Source: Symsagittifera roscoffensis (taxonomy: Eukaryota; Xenacoelomorpha; Acoela; Convolutidae). From it: a stretch of DNA of 64,000 bases. A program made the translations under genes and the position numbers. Below, one piece after another: positions 35,156 to 44,995 of the stretch (position 1 is the first letter of the stretch; every line of letters begins with the position of its first letter). The notes below the pieces were generated by a model that worked only from the letters and a program-made list of their open reading frames with translations, made no database searches and was not told the origin of the DNA. The DNA lies in the NCBI RefSeq assembly GCF_963678635.1, contig NC_087066.1, positions 6,477,954 to 6,541,953 of the forward strand, given 5' to 3'.

Positions 35156-35765
35156 GTTAAACCTGGTAGCTGGTTAAACCTCCTAGCTAGGAAGGTGGAG
35201 GGAAGCAATCGAGGCGGAAAAGAACATCCGTCCGGAGCGCGATGTTTGGTGGAATAGACATTAGCTCCAACGTGTAAGAGCAGAGACCCAGTATATTTCG
35301 TAGCTTTGAACAAGAAAAGTACGAGAAAGATAGCGGATCAAGCCTTCTCGGTGCCAAAATGCGTAGGACTAGCGTAAGAAGCATATGTCGAAGCAGAGCA
35401 GAGTGTACAGTGCGTATCAGCTGGACATTGGGGCAGGAGATTTCAAGCGAGCCTTTGTAACTCATCGTAATGCAGTGACCACCGCAGTGAAGAGGACTTC
35501 CAGGACGAGTGAATGTAATGGAAGAGAGAAAGAAGAGATGTTGAAGGAAGATTTGGAGAGAAACGTTTCGTTGTACCTCCACAACAGCTTCTGCCGGAAC
35601 ATATATTCTAATGTTGACCCCCTACCTTGTTGTAAACAAAGAGTAGAAGAGCAGAAGTGTTTGAGGACTGATTCCAACAGCGTCAGAATAGCTAGCGATG
35701 TGTTGCAAGACACAGAAACTGAAAGTGCAGAGTCAATGTCGCAGGAGGAGGAGATGGAACATTGA
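35156..35765 (+). pseudogene. C-terminal Cys-cluster/tail region, element A, internally deleted
   Basis: After a TAG at 35,153 the frame continues as VKPGSW, where C and B have PGSC and the four-Cys cluster; the cluster is lost here. At about 35,372, just after the SVPKC motif, roughly 0.8 kb present in C is missing, and the sequence rejoins at MSKQSRVYSAYQLDIGAG (35,385). The tail has AFVTHRNAVTTAVKRTSRTSE and NVSLYLHNSFCRN, both conserved in B and C, and ends in an acidic stretch (QEEEMEH) at 35,763. Confidence 0.55.
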
Positions 35766-35812
35766 CATAATAGCTGAAGAACAAGATGCAAAAAGAAACG
35801 AAATTAGAAGAA

Positions 35813-35836
35813 TTTAGAAGTTTTGGAACTTCTAAA
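35813..35836 (+). other. Conserved 10-bp hairpin after the last ORF, element A
   Basis: A perfect inverted repeat: TTTAGAAGTT, loop TTGG, AACTTCTAAA. Element C has the same stem with a different loop (57,116-57,139). It lies about 50 bases after the last stop codon. Confidence 0.7.
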
Positions 35837-36190
35837 TGATGAAAAAAGAAGAAACAAAGAAGTGATGAAAGAGAAGAAGTGAAAGAGAAGAAGAATGGTT
35901 TTGTATGTGACAGAAAAACTCAAATGAGAAACAAAGCAACCAAGTTGTAATTGAAACTGAAAAGTAAATATTTAGTTGAGTTTTGAACATTAAAGGAATT
36001 TGTTGCATTTAAAAATTTGCATTTTGATTTTAGTTAGTGGCTTTAGAGACACTTAAGCTTAGAAAGATACTCTTATTTAGAAAGGCTTGAGTGAAGAGTA
36101 TATTTAAGTATTCCAGTCTGCATGATTGTTTTTAATCAGTTAAGACGACTGATCACTTTGTGGTGACAAGAAAGACTTGGGTAATCTCTT
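35837..36190 (+). other. 3' untranslated region of element A
   Basis: Non-coding and purine-rich at first. It aligns closely with 56,779-57,115 in element C (for example TTGAGTGAAGAGTATATTTAA, GATCACTTTGTGGTGA). No frame is conserved. Confidence 0.6.
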
Positions 36191-36202
36191 GAAGAGGGAG
36201 AA
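36191..36202 (+). other. Polypurine-tract candidate, element A
   Basis: GAAGAGGGAGAA lies at the same aligned position as CGAAGAGGGAGG in element C (minus, 56,778-56,767). It precedes the 3' LTR-like sequence, as a plus-strand primer would. Confidence 0.45.
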
Positions 36203-36600
36203 TATTTCATTGTTCTTCCTAAACCCAGAGTTCCTTTATTTTAGTATTCAGGACCAATAACAACTAAAATTTTCGAAGGAAAAAGCATAGTAGGATAATT
36301 TTAGCTTGTTGGTTGGCAGGATTATCCTGCAAACTAACACCTTTTAATACCTAGGAGAAAAAGTTTTAATTAGGGCATTGACATTGGAAGTCAGAAAAAA
36401 AGTTTTATCTCAGAGCATATCTATTTTCAGTTATCGCGAGAAACTTGAACTTGACATGTTCAATTCGAATTTTTGAAAAATTACATTTCACCCCAAAATT
36501 ACGTAGTTTGTATTCCTCAAGATCAAACTTCCAAATATGACCGTTTGGCACATACTCATCGGACTCAAGATCGATGTCCTCATCGCTTGTTGCCTCCTGC
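36203..36600 (+). repeat. Truncated 3' LTR-like fragment of element A
   Basis: 36,203-36,420 aligns with the start of the LTR-like region of C (GCATAGTAGGATAATTTTAGC, AGTTTTAATTAGGGCATTGAC). 36,410-36,560 resembles 24,141-24,290. Similarity fades after about 36,600, so the LTR is cut short where A meets B tail to tail. Confidence 0.45.
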
Positions 36601-36980
36601 CAGTGAGTCCCCAGAAGACTGAGTATTGCTCAAGATACAGTGCCAGTGATCATTCACTGAAGTTTGCAGCAGAATTAAGTTTATCTACAACCCAAAATTC
36701 ACAACCATGTAAAATTGTCACACTATCGCTAAACAGCAATCAAAATCTGCATACATCTGCTTTTTTAACATCTGCTTTGCAAGCTAATGATTTAAAATTT
36801 CTTTTGTCCAATCCAACCAGGAAAATGATTTATATAATAATTATGGCATAGTAATAACAATACTTTGTTTCGTTAAAATTTTAAAATTTCTTTTTCGTGA
36901 CCTCGGATTTCATCCGAGTTCACACTCGAGCCCCCTCTTTTCCCTCTCAAGACTCAAGAAACCCACATCGAGCTCCCTGC
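36601..36980 (-). other. 3' tail of element B with hairpin
   Basis: Non-coding after the last stop at 36,981. A perfect 7-bp hairpin (CTCGGAT, 3-base loop, ATCCGAG) lies at 36,902-36,918. It is not the same sequence as the hairpin of A and C but has a comparable place. A short open stretch at 36.54-36.85 kb has no counterpart in the other copies. Confidence 0.45.
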
Positions 36981-38269
36981 TCACTTCGTATTCCTAGCCT
37001 TCGAAGTGCTAGGAGCCGATGAATTTGACACCGTGATCTGCCTTAGCAGCGCCTCCTCATTATCAGAGCTGATCACGATCTTTTCCCGTGCTTTCAGTAG
37101 CTCGAAGGATCGCATCCACTCCTTCTGCTCCTGCAACCTCATTGCCTGATTTGGTAAACTTTTCACTCTCAATTCCCTGTTCAAGCAAAAGGAATTGTGC
37201 AGGCTCAAGCTCACGTTCTTCGCCAAGTCTTCCTCCAGTATCGATTCTCTTGCTTTGGTATTGTCTCTAGACACCCTACCGACTCTTTTCCAACCTGTCG
37301 TGATCGCATTTCGATAGGTCAACAAAGATCTCATGAAGGCTTCCGGTCCTATTTCTGCCAAGAACTGTCAACATTCCTTTTGATATTTCCTCGTGGGATC
37401 TTTCGTCACCATGTACAGCCAAGACGTCAACGTCGCCCGAAACCACGGGAAGAACCTCACGCGGCTCCATACGTGCCTGATCTCCATGGGTATGGCGAAT
37501 ACCTTGCACACCGTCTCGAACAACTCAAGTCTTCTGCTATAATCGATAGCATATATCGATTCCGCCGTTGGTGTCTTCGACTCCCTATATTTTGTTGCAT
37601 TTTCCTCGATCCATCGTAACGCCATTATCACTTACTACCAAGATGCTCACCCGATTGACCGAATTTCTTCCACATCCCACACTAAACAGAGGTTTGAATT
37701 CTCCGGGTACCACACTGTCTGTGCCAAGCAATGGCATGGGCATTCCCCATGTGTGATATCTATGCTTCGGAGATTGCGTTCTCCCGAGGCTTCCAGCAGA
37801 GGCTCTAGTTCCATCATTTTCTGGTGCATCATATCATTTCCCTCCTGCGCTGGGACACTATTCATCGGCTTCCCGATGGCATTCTGCCTCTCAAAATCAC
37901 TCGTGTTTTCGCCTTCTAAGCTCAAGAGTTCTTGTCACCGGGTCTCACTCAAGTTAACTTTTTGTGCCCTTAGCACCGTTCCAGGATCTTCCTCAACAGC
38001 CTATGTGAATGATGCGACATTCGAGCCAGTCGTACGCACTTGGGTACCAAGAAGGCCTTATCCATTATATCCTTTGGCTGGATACCTCCACCATTGCCAT
38101 TTGCAATGGATATTGGTTCCCACATAGGTTGGCCATTACTGATCCCACCAAGGACTTTGCATTTACAGGCAGACCATAAGCTTCGCTCACGGGAAATCCC
38201 ATCTCCGCCTCTAGACCAATTTTCCACCCTCTGATATGTTTCTGGGTGGTTTGCAACGCCCTTGGCCAC
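36981..38269 (-). pseudogene. C-terminal region of accessory protein, element B
   Basis: Four open pieces (38,269-37,970; 37,925-37,647; 37,631-37,368; 37,361-36,981) follow the order of the long C frame. Shared motifs are DKAFLVPKCVRLARMS, SDFERQ, ELEPLLEASGERN with RSI, ITHGECPCHCLAQT, WYPENSNL-LVWD, ELFETVCKVF-IPMEI, FPWFRATLTSWLY and LLTYRNAITTGWKRVGR. The tail ends in an acidic and Ser-rich stretch as in A. Frameshifts and stops separate the pieces. The function is not recognised. Confidence 0.5.
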
Positions 38270-38274
38270 GACTC

Positions 38275-39992
38275 CTAGCTCAACGCCGTCACCAAATGGT
38301 GTTCAGACTCCAGCATCTCCAGTGATTGCAGACTACACATTCTAGAGAAGAACCCCAGCGCCGTTGCTATATTCACTGTAGTGTTCGTATAGCACTCAGC
38401 CACTATCTGCACCTCGCTCTTCTCTCTTTCTGTTAAGTCACCAAACCAAGCGACTATGTCTTCTCTCTGGAAAGATTGTATTCTGACACATGATCGTCCA
38501 TCACAGGTGTGCCCTCCGCCTCTGCACGTCAAGTCAAGACAGCTACCAGGTTTCAACTTCTTTACTGATCCCAGCTTACTCGTTGCTTCGCCCGACTCTT
38601 TACTCTGTGGTAGGATCAATTTGTGTATCACGTTCAACGTTCCCAGATCCTCATCTTTTGTTGGTGTTAGCCTCACTCGTTCCGTGACTTCTTCAATCAA
38701 AATCGCATGGGGATGTGGACACCAGGAGGGTCTCAGCAATTTCCAAACCGTTCCCAAATTTGTAGTCATCATGCCATTTACATTCCCCATCCTCACTTCC
38801 GCTCTTTTGCTCGAGCGCGGCACGCTTATCACCTTGGGTGAGGCTCAAGCAGCAGGCCTAGGCTCGGTATCTCCCTCTTCATTGAATCAATTACGATTAT
38901 CTTCTCCGTCCAAAACTTCAACAGCTCCGTCACCTCGTGATTCCTGTGAGCGCTCCTCCCGGCCTCTGAATTCAAGAAAGGGTTGTACGCTATTCCCATC
39001 ACTCCAGACACGTATTGATATTCTCCCTTTTTATTGGGTCTCGAGTAATCCTCAGCCAAGGCCAAGTTGCGAGGCATATCATGCCCCTCATCAAATTTCT
39101 TGTTGTGGAATCTTCGTATTTTATCAAGTTTCCCATGATTCTCTAGGGATTGCCTCGAGTCATCTTCCTTCTCGATCCCCGTACTCTGGTCCATCTTCAG
39201 TATGACGGTGGAGACTCTTCTCCCCATGATTTTGCTCCTCCTGGCCTTCTGATGACACGCTTGAACGGTACTATTAGTCATTATGGACATTATCCACCTC
39301 AAGGAACAAGTGGCATCTTTCCTTCTCGCCAGACTCAGACCGGAATTATCTCTCACGACATGCTGTACCAGCATCTGGTAGACTTCTAGGCTTTCGTTGC
39401 CCAATTTCAATTTATCATGTGAAGTCAACACCTCCAATTCTATTCCCACTAAGCTCCACGCGAACATCAGCTGCCCCGCTGTTCTAACGAAGGGATTTGC
39501 CATCAGAGGCAATGCGGACGTAGGTGTTCTCATCGCCTCCTCAAAGTAATCCCTCAACAAGCTCTGCCAAGTCCGCTTTAGCTGACTTCCCAATTCTAAC
39601 TTGTTGACCTCGGCTTTTTGTTGAGTAGCCCAATTGCGACGCTTGCGGCACACCCCATGATCGAGCTTCTTCAGACAGTCCTCCAATTCCTTCATTTTCT
39701 CTAGGGCCACCCACCAAGGTCGAGCCGTATTCCTTGTCGCGTTCTTCTCAAGAGGGTCACTGGTCACTTGTTTGCCAATAGTCTGATATTGGCTCAAAAT
39801 CCATTCTTTGCCAACATCCACTTCCCATGTTTGTCCATTCTTCGAACCCTTTTTCGAGCTTGCCTTCTGAGGTTTGAAATCTTCTTCCGTTACCAGACTT
39901 GTCGAGACCTCTATCTCGTTCACTACTTCGGCTAGCCTCCTTGGTTCGGAGCTACTCTTGTATGCTGCAGTCTTCCACCGCGCTAGGATCAT
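38275..39992 (-). pseudogene. Large conserved domain with Cys cluster, element B
   Basis: 39,992-38,829 (387 residues) is uninterrupted. Its N-terminal third is Lys/Glu-rich and specific to B. The rest aligns with A and C (LRDYFEEAMRT, LMFAWSLVG, KIRRF, GEYQYVSGVMGIAYNPFL, ELLKFWTEKI). 38,832-38,275 continues after a frame change with RPSWCPHPH, LKPGSCLDLTC, GHTCDGRSC and ECYTNTTVNIATAL. The C-x4-C-x6-C-x4-C spacing is identical to that in C. It could be a metal-binding knot or a disulphide-bonded module; no signal peptide is seen, so I do not call it an envelope glycoprotein. Confidence 0.5.
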
Positions 39993-40150
39993 GGGGGCAG
40001 TCCCCTCAAGTTCTTCTCAGAGAAAGCATCCACCGACGGGCTGCTCAACTCCTCTACCTCCCAGTTTCCTCTTTCGAGACTTCACACCTTTGCTTGGGAG
40101 TGTCGTCACTATCATCACTGATTTGATCTCTTTGTCCCGGTCCGACCCTT

Positions 40151-40827
40151 TCAACTCTTGCCTCCCCCTGCTCGAGCCTTAAGATTATTAGTACTTTTAA
40201 TCATATTACTAGTCTTAATCTTATCCTCCCCTTTTACTTTAAATTTTTTATCATCAGTTTTATTCTTCAGAGTAGAGCCGTCTTTACATTCATCTTTGGT
40301 CTTCTGTCGCGTCTGCCTCAACTTGACCATCTTCCTCAGCAACTCTTTTCTTGCTTTGTCATCCAGCCCGGTTCCCATCAACATCGGTTCCCCGAACTTG
40401 ACCCCCGTGTTCCACAGTTCTTCCTTGAAGTTATCTAGCGTGGTCCCACTCTTCGTCTCACGATTAAATTCACTCGAGAATTCCTGCCAAGCCTTCTCAT
40501 CCAGAGTTCCTAGAAACATGCTCTTGTTCCCCTCAAACGTGTTCTTTTGCTCTCTTCTGTACTCAAGAGTATCATCCCCATGTTGGAAGTCTCGCTTGAC
40601 AATGGTAATTTCAGGTTTTTACGAGGAGATGAGGTCAGAGATGGCATGGCAGTGTCCGCCCAATCGTCCCCGCTCAGGTCCTGCAGTAGTTCCTGTGCGA
40701 TGAAATCCTCTTCAGCTGGTTTCGGCTCAGGCGTATTCCCCACTTCCATTTTCTCTCCTGTTTCACTGAGAGTTTCATCCATGCTTTCTTCTTCTAACTC
40801 GGCTCGCCTTCTCTCAAGTATCTTCAT
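40151..40827 (-). pseudogene. Acidic/basic linker domain, element B
   Basis: 40,827-40,510 is acidic (RRAELEEESMDE, EEDFIAQELLQDL) and 40,519-40,151 has AWQEFSSEFN, EELWNTGVKFGEPMLMG and GLDDKARKELLRKMVKLRQT, then a very Lys-rich tail. It corresponds to the FMEEVW-type domain of A (33.13-33.85 kb) and C. A frameshift joins the two pieces. Confidence 0.45.
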
Positions 40828-40870
40828 AAATCGTCTTCTACGGGGCCGCTTCCCACGTCCCCAGGGGTGC

Positions 40871-42060
40871 CTACTGATAGGGGTGAGGGTGTCGCTGGGT
40901 CTTGTATTCTGTCAGAACCACATATAACAAGCCTGCCGCATCCAGCTCCTTTTTTACTAACTCGAAGCTCTTTTTCCACGCGGGGATTCTCAGGATCTCT
41001 TGTCCGTTCGCCGTCAGGGGGTTCAGATTCCAAAACTTGAGATACGTCTCAATGGGACCTTCAAGTTTTCCCCACATCCTGCACTGCAGTTGCCCCCGGA
41101 AGTTAAACACCGCCAACTCGCGATCTTTCACCTTCCCGAAGAGCACTGTATTACTCATCCGTGCCCTTAGCACCTCTTGTTGACACCAGTTCAGCGCCGT
41201 CCCATCCAACACGCTTATTATGCTCACGTGCACTACTGAATGGCGGTATGCAGCCACTAGAGGGCCCGGGAAGGCGTACGTCACCGCTGGTTCGTAAATA
41301 CAAGTCACGGCTTCCTCTAGTCCCCTGATCACTCCCAATGGGTCAGACCTCATCGCCAGGCATAGATCGGTCAGTAGAGGGATACCACCATTCGCTTACC
41401 TCCATTCATCTCTCGTCTTTGGATTCTTCTCCTCACCGGTCATGTGTCGGTTTTGCATCAGAAGATACTCCACCAGCAACGTCTTCAGTCCTGCAGCGCA
41501 CTTGTACGAGTAGTTGTATATACTTGAGTGGGTCTTTCCCATCGCCAGGGGCTCCCATATTTCATCAACCGATGAAATGACACCAGTTCGCCATGAGTCA
41601 GGAGCACCAGTGCCAGATACCCATCAATCTGAAGTGTCTTTACACCCCGACTGAACATGTACGCTGGACCCATGTTAAACAGGTACCTTGGGTAAACTAA
41701 GTATAGGGCCAGCAAGAGGCTTATGGGCATGCTCAATAGTTCTTGCACAAAGGCCCCGAAAATGGTCTCTTTCGCACAAAACACTCCAGCCATTTATTTT
41801 TTTTCCCAACAAGGAATCAAGAATTTCAGGATCTCGTGATCTTTCCTCGTCCTCAACTCACTTTTTGCATGCTCCCTCCAGAGTCCTCCAATGGTGACCT
41901 CGTTCGCTGCCGTGACGAATCTACCCACCATCATCTCCCTACTCTCGGCTACCTCCAATTGTTCCTCAAGAAATTCCCAGATCTGCTTCACGAGAGGTGG
42001 GGTACTCTCCCTCGTCTTGTCCGTAGCATTCTCTAGCCTTGGTTAGAAACGGCCACCTGC
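40871..42060 (-). pseudogene. Conserved helical domain (unknown), element B
   Basis: Pieces 41,991-41,794, 41,793-41,485 and 41,353-40,871 align in order with A 31.2-32.5 kb. Shared: EEQLEVAESREMMVGRFV, FVQELLSMPISLLLALYLV, GVKTLQIDGYLALVLLTHGEL, LAMRSDPLGV, YEPAVTYAFPGP, RHSVVHVSIISVLDGTALNW and FWNLNPL. Amino-acid divergence from A is large while motif spacing is kept. The pieces are separated by stops and frameshifts. Confidence 0.5.
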
Positions 42061-42175
42061 CTCTCTCTCTCTTGTGTTAATCGATATACTATCGCTTCCA
42101 GTTGTTTTTCGGTCGCAGCCACATTCTTTCTTTCGTTGCTTGGTCCCCTCGATTTGCTAGTGGAGCTCGTGATGA

Positions 42176-42505
42176 TCAAATCCATACCTCGGACCATAGG
42201 CTGACTGTCAGGTGACTTATTATTGGGTGGTCATCCCCTATTACCGGATTGAACTTCAGTTGCCTGGCGAGATTCGAGATCTCAAGTAAGAGGACCTCAT
42301 CCAATACAATGAGGATGTCTGCTAATTCATAGAATCCCCTCAATGCGTGGGACACGTCCGCCCACGCCGCTGCCAGTTCTGACTTCCGAAGTCTCAAGTT
42401 CGTGGGTTCCAGCTCCCGATTGGGAGCTGCCATCAGAATCCGCCATGCGTTCCTTTCGGCTATTAGGACCAAAATGGCATACACAAACTGCAGAGCAGGA
42501 GACAT
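42176..42505 (-). pseudogene. Second SGNH-like block, C-terminal part, element B
   Basis: MSPALQFVYAILVLIAE, LMAAPNREL, WADVSHALRGF, ILIVLDEVLLLEISNLARQL and IGDDHPII follow the order seen in A and C. The N-terminal half (FAGMNDHLH) is at the end of the preceding frame, so a single frameshift at about 42,510 separates them. Confidence 0.5.
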
Positions 42506-43709
42506 GCTCGGGGGATGTTGTTAATGCCACTTTCGTCTTAGGTCCAAATCGAGAACTGACATTTTCCTGCACCTCGTTCGTCGCGGCAAACAACGTCTGG
42601 ATAGCCTCCCAGGTTTTCTTTGGCATAGGCTCATAACCTTTCAACTGCTCTATAAGTCCAGCCGCATGCAGGTGATCGTTCATTCCTGCGAACAGCAGTA
42701 GCTCTGCTTCACAAGGCATCTCTGACTTTATCGTTTCCACTAGGGTCAACATCTGGTTCAACTCTGCACCTGGCAGCGAGTATACCAGTGTTTCCGGACA
42801 GAACAACTTGGGCCCCTTGAAAACGTCGTTCAACCACTCCACACCCCTAGGTATGTTGAAATGGATTCCGTCTGAGGACGCATCCTCCGGGAAGTATCGC
42901 TCCATCTGGTCGGCTACGTCCAGCAATCTGATAGGAAGGACACTCCTTTGATGTATCTGCCTGATTATTTCGTTCAGGTTCCGCACTTTCTCATTCATTT
43001 CCATCTCATGTTGGTCGGCCTTCATGTTATAAGGGATGGTGCAAATTGTAAGTATGGTGGGATCCATCTGAATCCGCAACTCCTCCAGGATGCAGCTCAT
43101 TTTATCATGTAGCCTCATCACTTTTCTTGACTCACCTCTGGACACTTCATTGGTCCCCATCATTAGAGTCACTGTGCACATTCTTGCCATCCCTAGAATC
43201 TTGAGTGATGCCAACATCTGCGGCGTTGCGGCTCCAGAGAAACTCAAGACTCCAGTCTGCCAGTGCGACTGGATCCGGGTCAGCACCCGTACCAGGCTGT
43301 CCCCTACAACCAGGTGAACTGCACCCTCCGGTATTCGTGGCTGTGTATAGTAATCAGCCCAAGTCGCGTCATGTAAACAATCCCTTCTCGCCCGCTGCGC
43401 CGCGTTCAAAATCATGCAGTTGTGCCTGTGATATCTGCCATCCGTGTTCTTCTTATAGCTTGCGATCACCACACTCCTGACCGGTTGCTCCCTCCAAGTC
43501 GGGGTTAGCTCCACTCTAGTTGGACTTTCACAATTTCTCAGCTGTAGCCTCTCATTTAATTCCTTGAGACGCGACGAGCTCCCGCTCACCTGACTGCTGC
43601 TCGGGGTTGAGCTCGGGGTATATCCCGACAGTGCCACGTCCATCAGTGGGCGTATCGGTTGTGTCTCCAAACCACGTAGGGGGGACGCTGATTCGGTTGG
43701 TATCCACAC
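42327..43709 (-). CDS. SGNH/GDSL hydrolase-domain ORF, element B (460 codons open)
   Basis: This is the best preserved frame of the accessory region. Residues 1-125 are a Ser/Pro-rich and basic linker. Residues 130-300 are an SGNH hydrolase: VVGDSL (Ser138), Gly in FSGAAT (about 159), GTNE (185-188, Asn187) and DGIHF (Asp280, His283). Residues 337-351 (LLFAGMNDHLHAAG) open the second SGNH-like block. After about residue 400 the frame leaves the alignment with A and C, so the last 60 residues are an artefact of a frameshift. The beginning overlaps the end of the coiled-coil ORF in another frame, which again suggests an ancestral fusion. Activity (esterase or acetylhydrolase) is inferred from the intact tetrad only. 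Confidence 0.8.
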   Translation of the reverse strand: MWIPTESASPLRGLETQPIRPLMDVALSGYTPSSTPSSSQVSGSSSRLKELNERLQLRNCESPTRVELTPTWREQPVRSVVIASYKKNTDGRYHRHNCMILNAAQRARRDCLHDATWADYYTQPRIPEGAVHLVVGDSLVRVLTRIQSHWQTGVLSFSGAATPQMLASLKILGMARMCTVTLMMGTNEVSRGESRKVMRLHDKMSCILEELRIQMDPTILTICTIPYNMKADQHEMEMNEKVRNLNEIIRQIHQRSVLPIRLLDVADQMERYFPEDASSDGIHFNIPRGVEWLNDVFKGPKLFCPETLVYSLPGAELNQMLTLVETIKSEMPCEAELLLFAGMNDHLHAAGLIEQLKGYEPMPKKTWEAIQTLFAATNEVQENVSSRFGPKTKVALTTSPEHVSCSAVCVCHFGPNSRKERMADSDGSSQSGAGTHELETSEVRTGSGVGGRVPRIEGIL

Positions 43710-44532
43710 TTCCAGTCCCTCGTTTATGCCGCTCTTGAGCCGCGCGGTCTAAGTTGAATCGTCCCTTTGACCTGGGAGCCTCATTCACCTCCATACGTGA
43801 CTCCGGCCTTGAGCCTGCAGCAGCTCGCTCCGCAGTCCTGGTTCCCTTTTCCTTTTGCCTGTCGAACTCTCGTTGTCGACGCTGGATCTTTTCAAGTTCC
43901 GACTTCAACTGCTCGCAATTCGCCTCGTTCTCTCGCACCCGTTGTTCTTGCTGGTACTCTGCTTTCATCATATCAAGGTCACGCCGCGCCTGGTCACTCT
44001 CAAAGATCGCTTGGTCTCTCTCCAGATTTGCTTGATCCCTCTCGAGTTTCGCGCTATCCCGGATAAGATTCGCTTTATTCTTCTCCCTCTGCGCCCTCTC
44101 AAGTTCTCTCTTCAGTTTACTGAGGTCAGGATACGTCTCCTCCGTTTGCTGTGCTCGCATCATAGAAGGTGGCTTGCTTGTGAATTGGACCGCGGATCTT
44201 GGGAACTCTCCTGCGCCGTACTCAGTGTTTTTGCTCAAGCCAGGATTCCTTGCCAAGTCGAAACCTCTCACTCCTCCATCCACATTCCAGGACAGCCACC
44301 TGGTCTGTTCTTGATTGGATATGCCTTCTGTGGTGTAGCCGACCATCAAGACATCTTCTGTCGCGGACTTCCTGCTTTCACCTTGCTCCTCCAATTGCAG
44401 GATGGCGTTCAACATCACTGCCAACATCTCATCCACTTGGGTGTAGTTCAGGGCCCTCAAGCGTCCGTACAATTCATCGAGCGTAGAACTCTTTAGCGCC
44501 GCAGGCATGGATTTCCAAAATAGATCTGCCAT
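43552..44532 (-). CDS. Coiled-coil ORF1 of accessory region, element B
   Basis: This is an open frame of about 326 codons from the methionine at 44,532, chosen because it matches the start in A; the same frame stays open up to 44,688. Residues 1-100 are a helical domain (ATEDVLMVGYTTEGI, FDLARNPGL shared with A). Residues 140-250 are a heptad-rich coiled coil with tandem LERDQANLERDQ-type repeats. The end is Arg/Pro-rich and overlaps the SGNH frame. Upstream, 44,572-44,620 holds a direct repeat of about 24 bp (CTTGAGTATTACCGTAC twice). Confidence 0.6.
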   Translation of the reverse strand: MADLFWKSMPAALKSSTLDELYGRLRALNYTQVDEMLAVMLNAILQLEEQGESRKSATEDVLMVGYTTEGISNQEQTRWLSWNVDGGVRGFDLARNPGLSKNTEYGAGEFPRSAVQFTSKPPSMMRAQQTEETYPDLSKLKRELERAQREKNKANLIRDSAKLERDQANLERDQAIFESDQARRDLDMMKAEYQQEQRVRENEANCEQLKSELEKIQRRQREFDRQKEKGTRTAERAAAGSRPESRMEVNEAPRSKGRFNLDRAAQERHKRGTGSVDTNRISVPPTWFGDTTDTPTDGRGTVGIYPELNPEQQSGERELVASQGIK

Positions 44533-44688
44533 TCTTACAATTTCTAGATGATCTAGCGCAATAACCAACTTGAGTATTACCGTACGAACCAACTTGAGTA
44601 TTACCGTACCACTTGAGTACGTGAGAAATATCTCTTTCGAATGTTGCTGATCGTGAAGTTTGTTCAAGAACTTCTTTTCTCTTTGCAA

Positions 44689-44995
44689 TGAGTGCGTCTA
44701 GGTCGTCAACAAATGAATCTGAAAGTAAAATCCACTTTTTAGACTAAGGTGTTATGTTCTTAACCTAAAACTTCCCCCCATTATTATGGTTAAAACATTA
44801 TCCCTCCAATTGTTTTATTAAAATAGTTCAATTGGAAGTTTTTTAAGAGCATGCAGATTCATTTAATGTTTTAGCACCGTCAACTCTTTCAATTATAATT
44901 GTCATGCCAATTACGTTAAAATCCATCCACCTGCTTCGAGATCCCCATGTACCCTTACTCGAGATCCCCATGTACCTCCATTGTCCACCCGTAGC
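44689..44995 (-). other. Spacer with splice-acceptor-like site, element B
   Basis: No coding potential. A GGATTTTACTTTCAG stretch (minus, about 44,731-44,717) sits 30 bases before the coiled-coil frame and looks like a 3' splice site. A tandem pair of TCGAGATCCCCATGTACC lies at 44,936-44,977. Element A has a spacer in the same place. Confidence 0.4.

Larger units (their letters stand above)
24141..36600 (+). mobile_element. Element A: LTR-type element with accessory cassette, lacking gag-pol
   Basis: The order on plus is LTR-like region (24.14-25.36 kb), primer-binding-like motif, non-coding leader with 320-bp direct repeats, macrodomain remnant, coiled-coil ORF, SGNH domains, conserved unknown domains, 3' hairpin, polypurine run and a short LTR fragment. 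The reading frames match those of elements B and C in order and sequence. No gag, protease, RT or integrase is present between the leader and the macrodomain. A is therefore either a deletion derivative or a naturally non-autonomous form. It is decayed by several stops and single-base indels and by a large deletion near 35.37 kb. Confidence 0.7.

Noticed and set aside
37753-39205. Plus-strand open frames at 37.75-38.13 and 38.46-39.21 kb
   Set aside because: Opposite-strand shadows of the B accessory region, whose minus-strand translations align with A and C.
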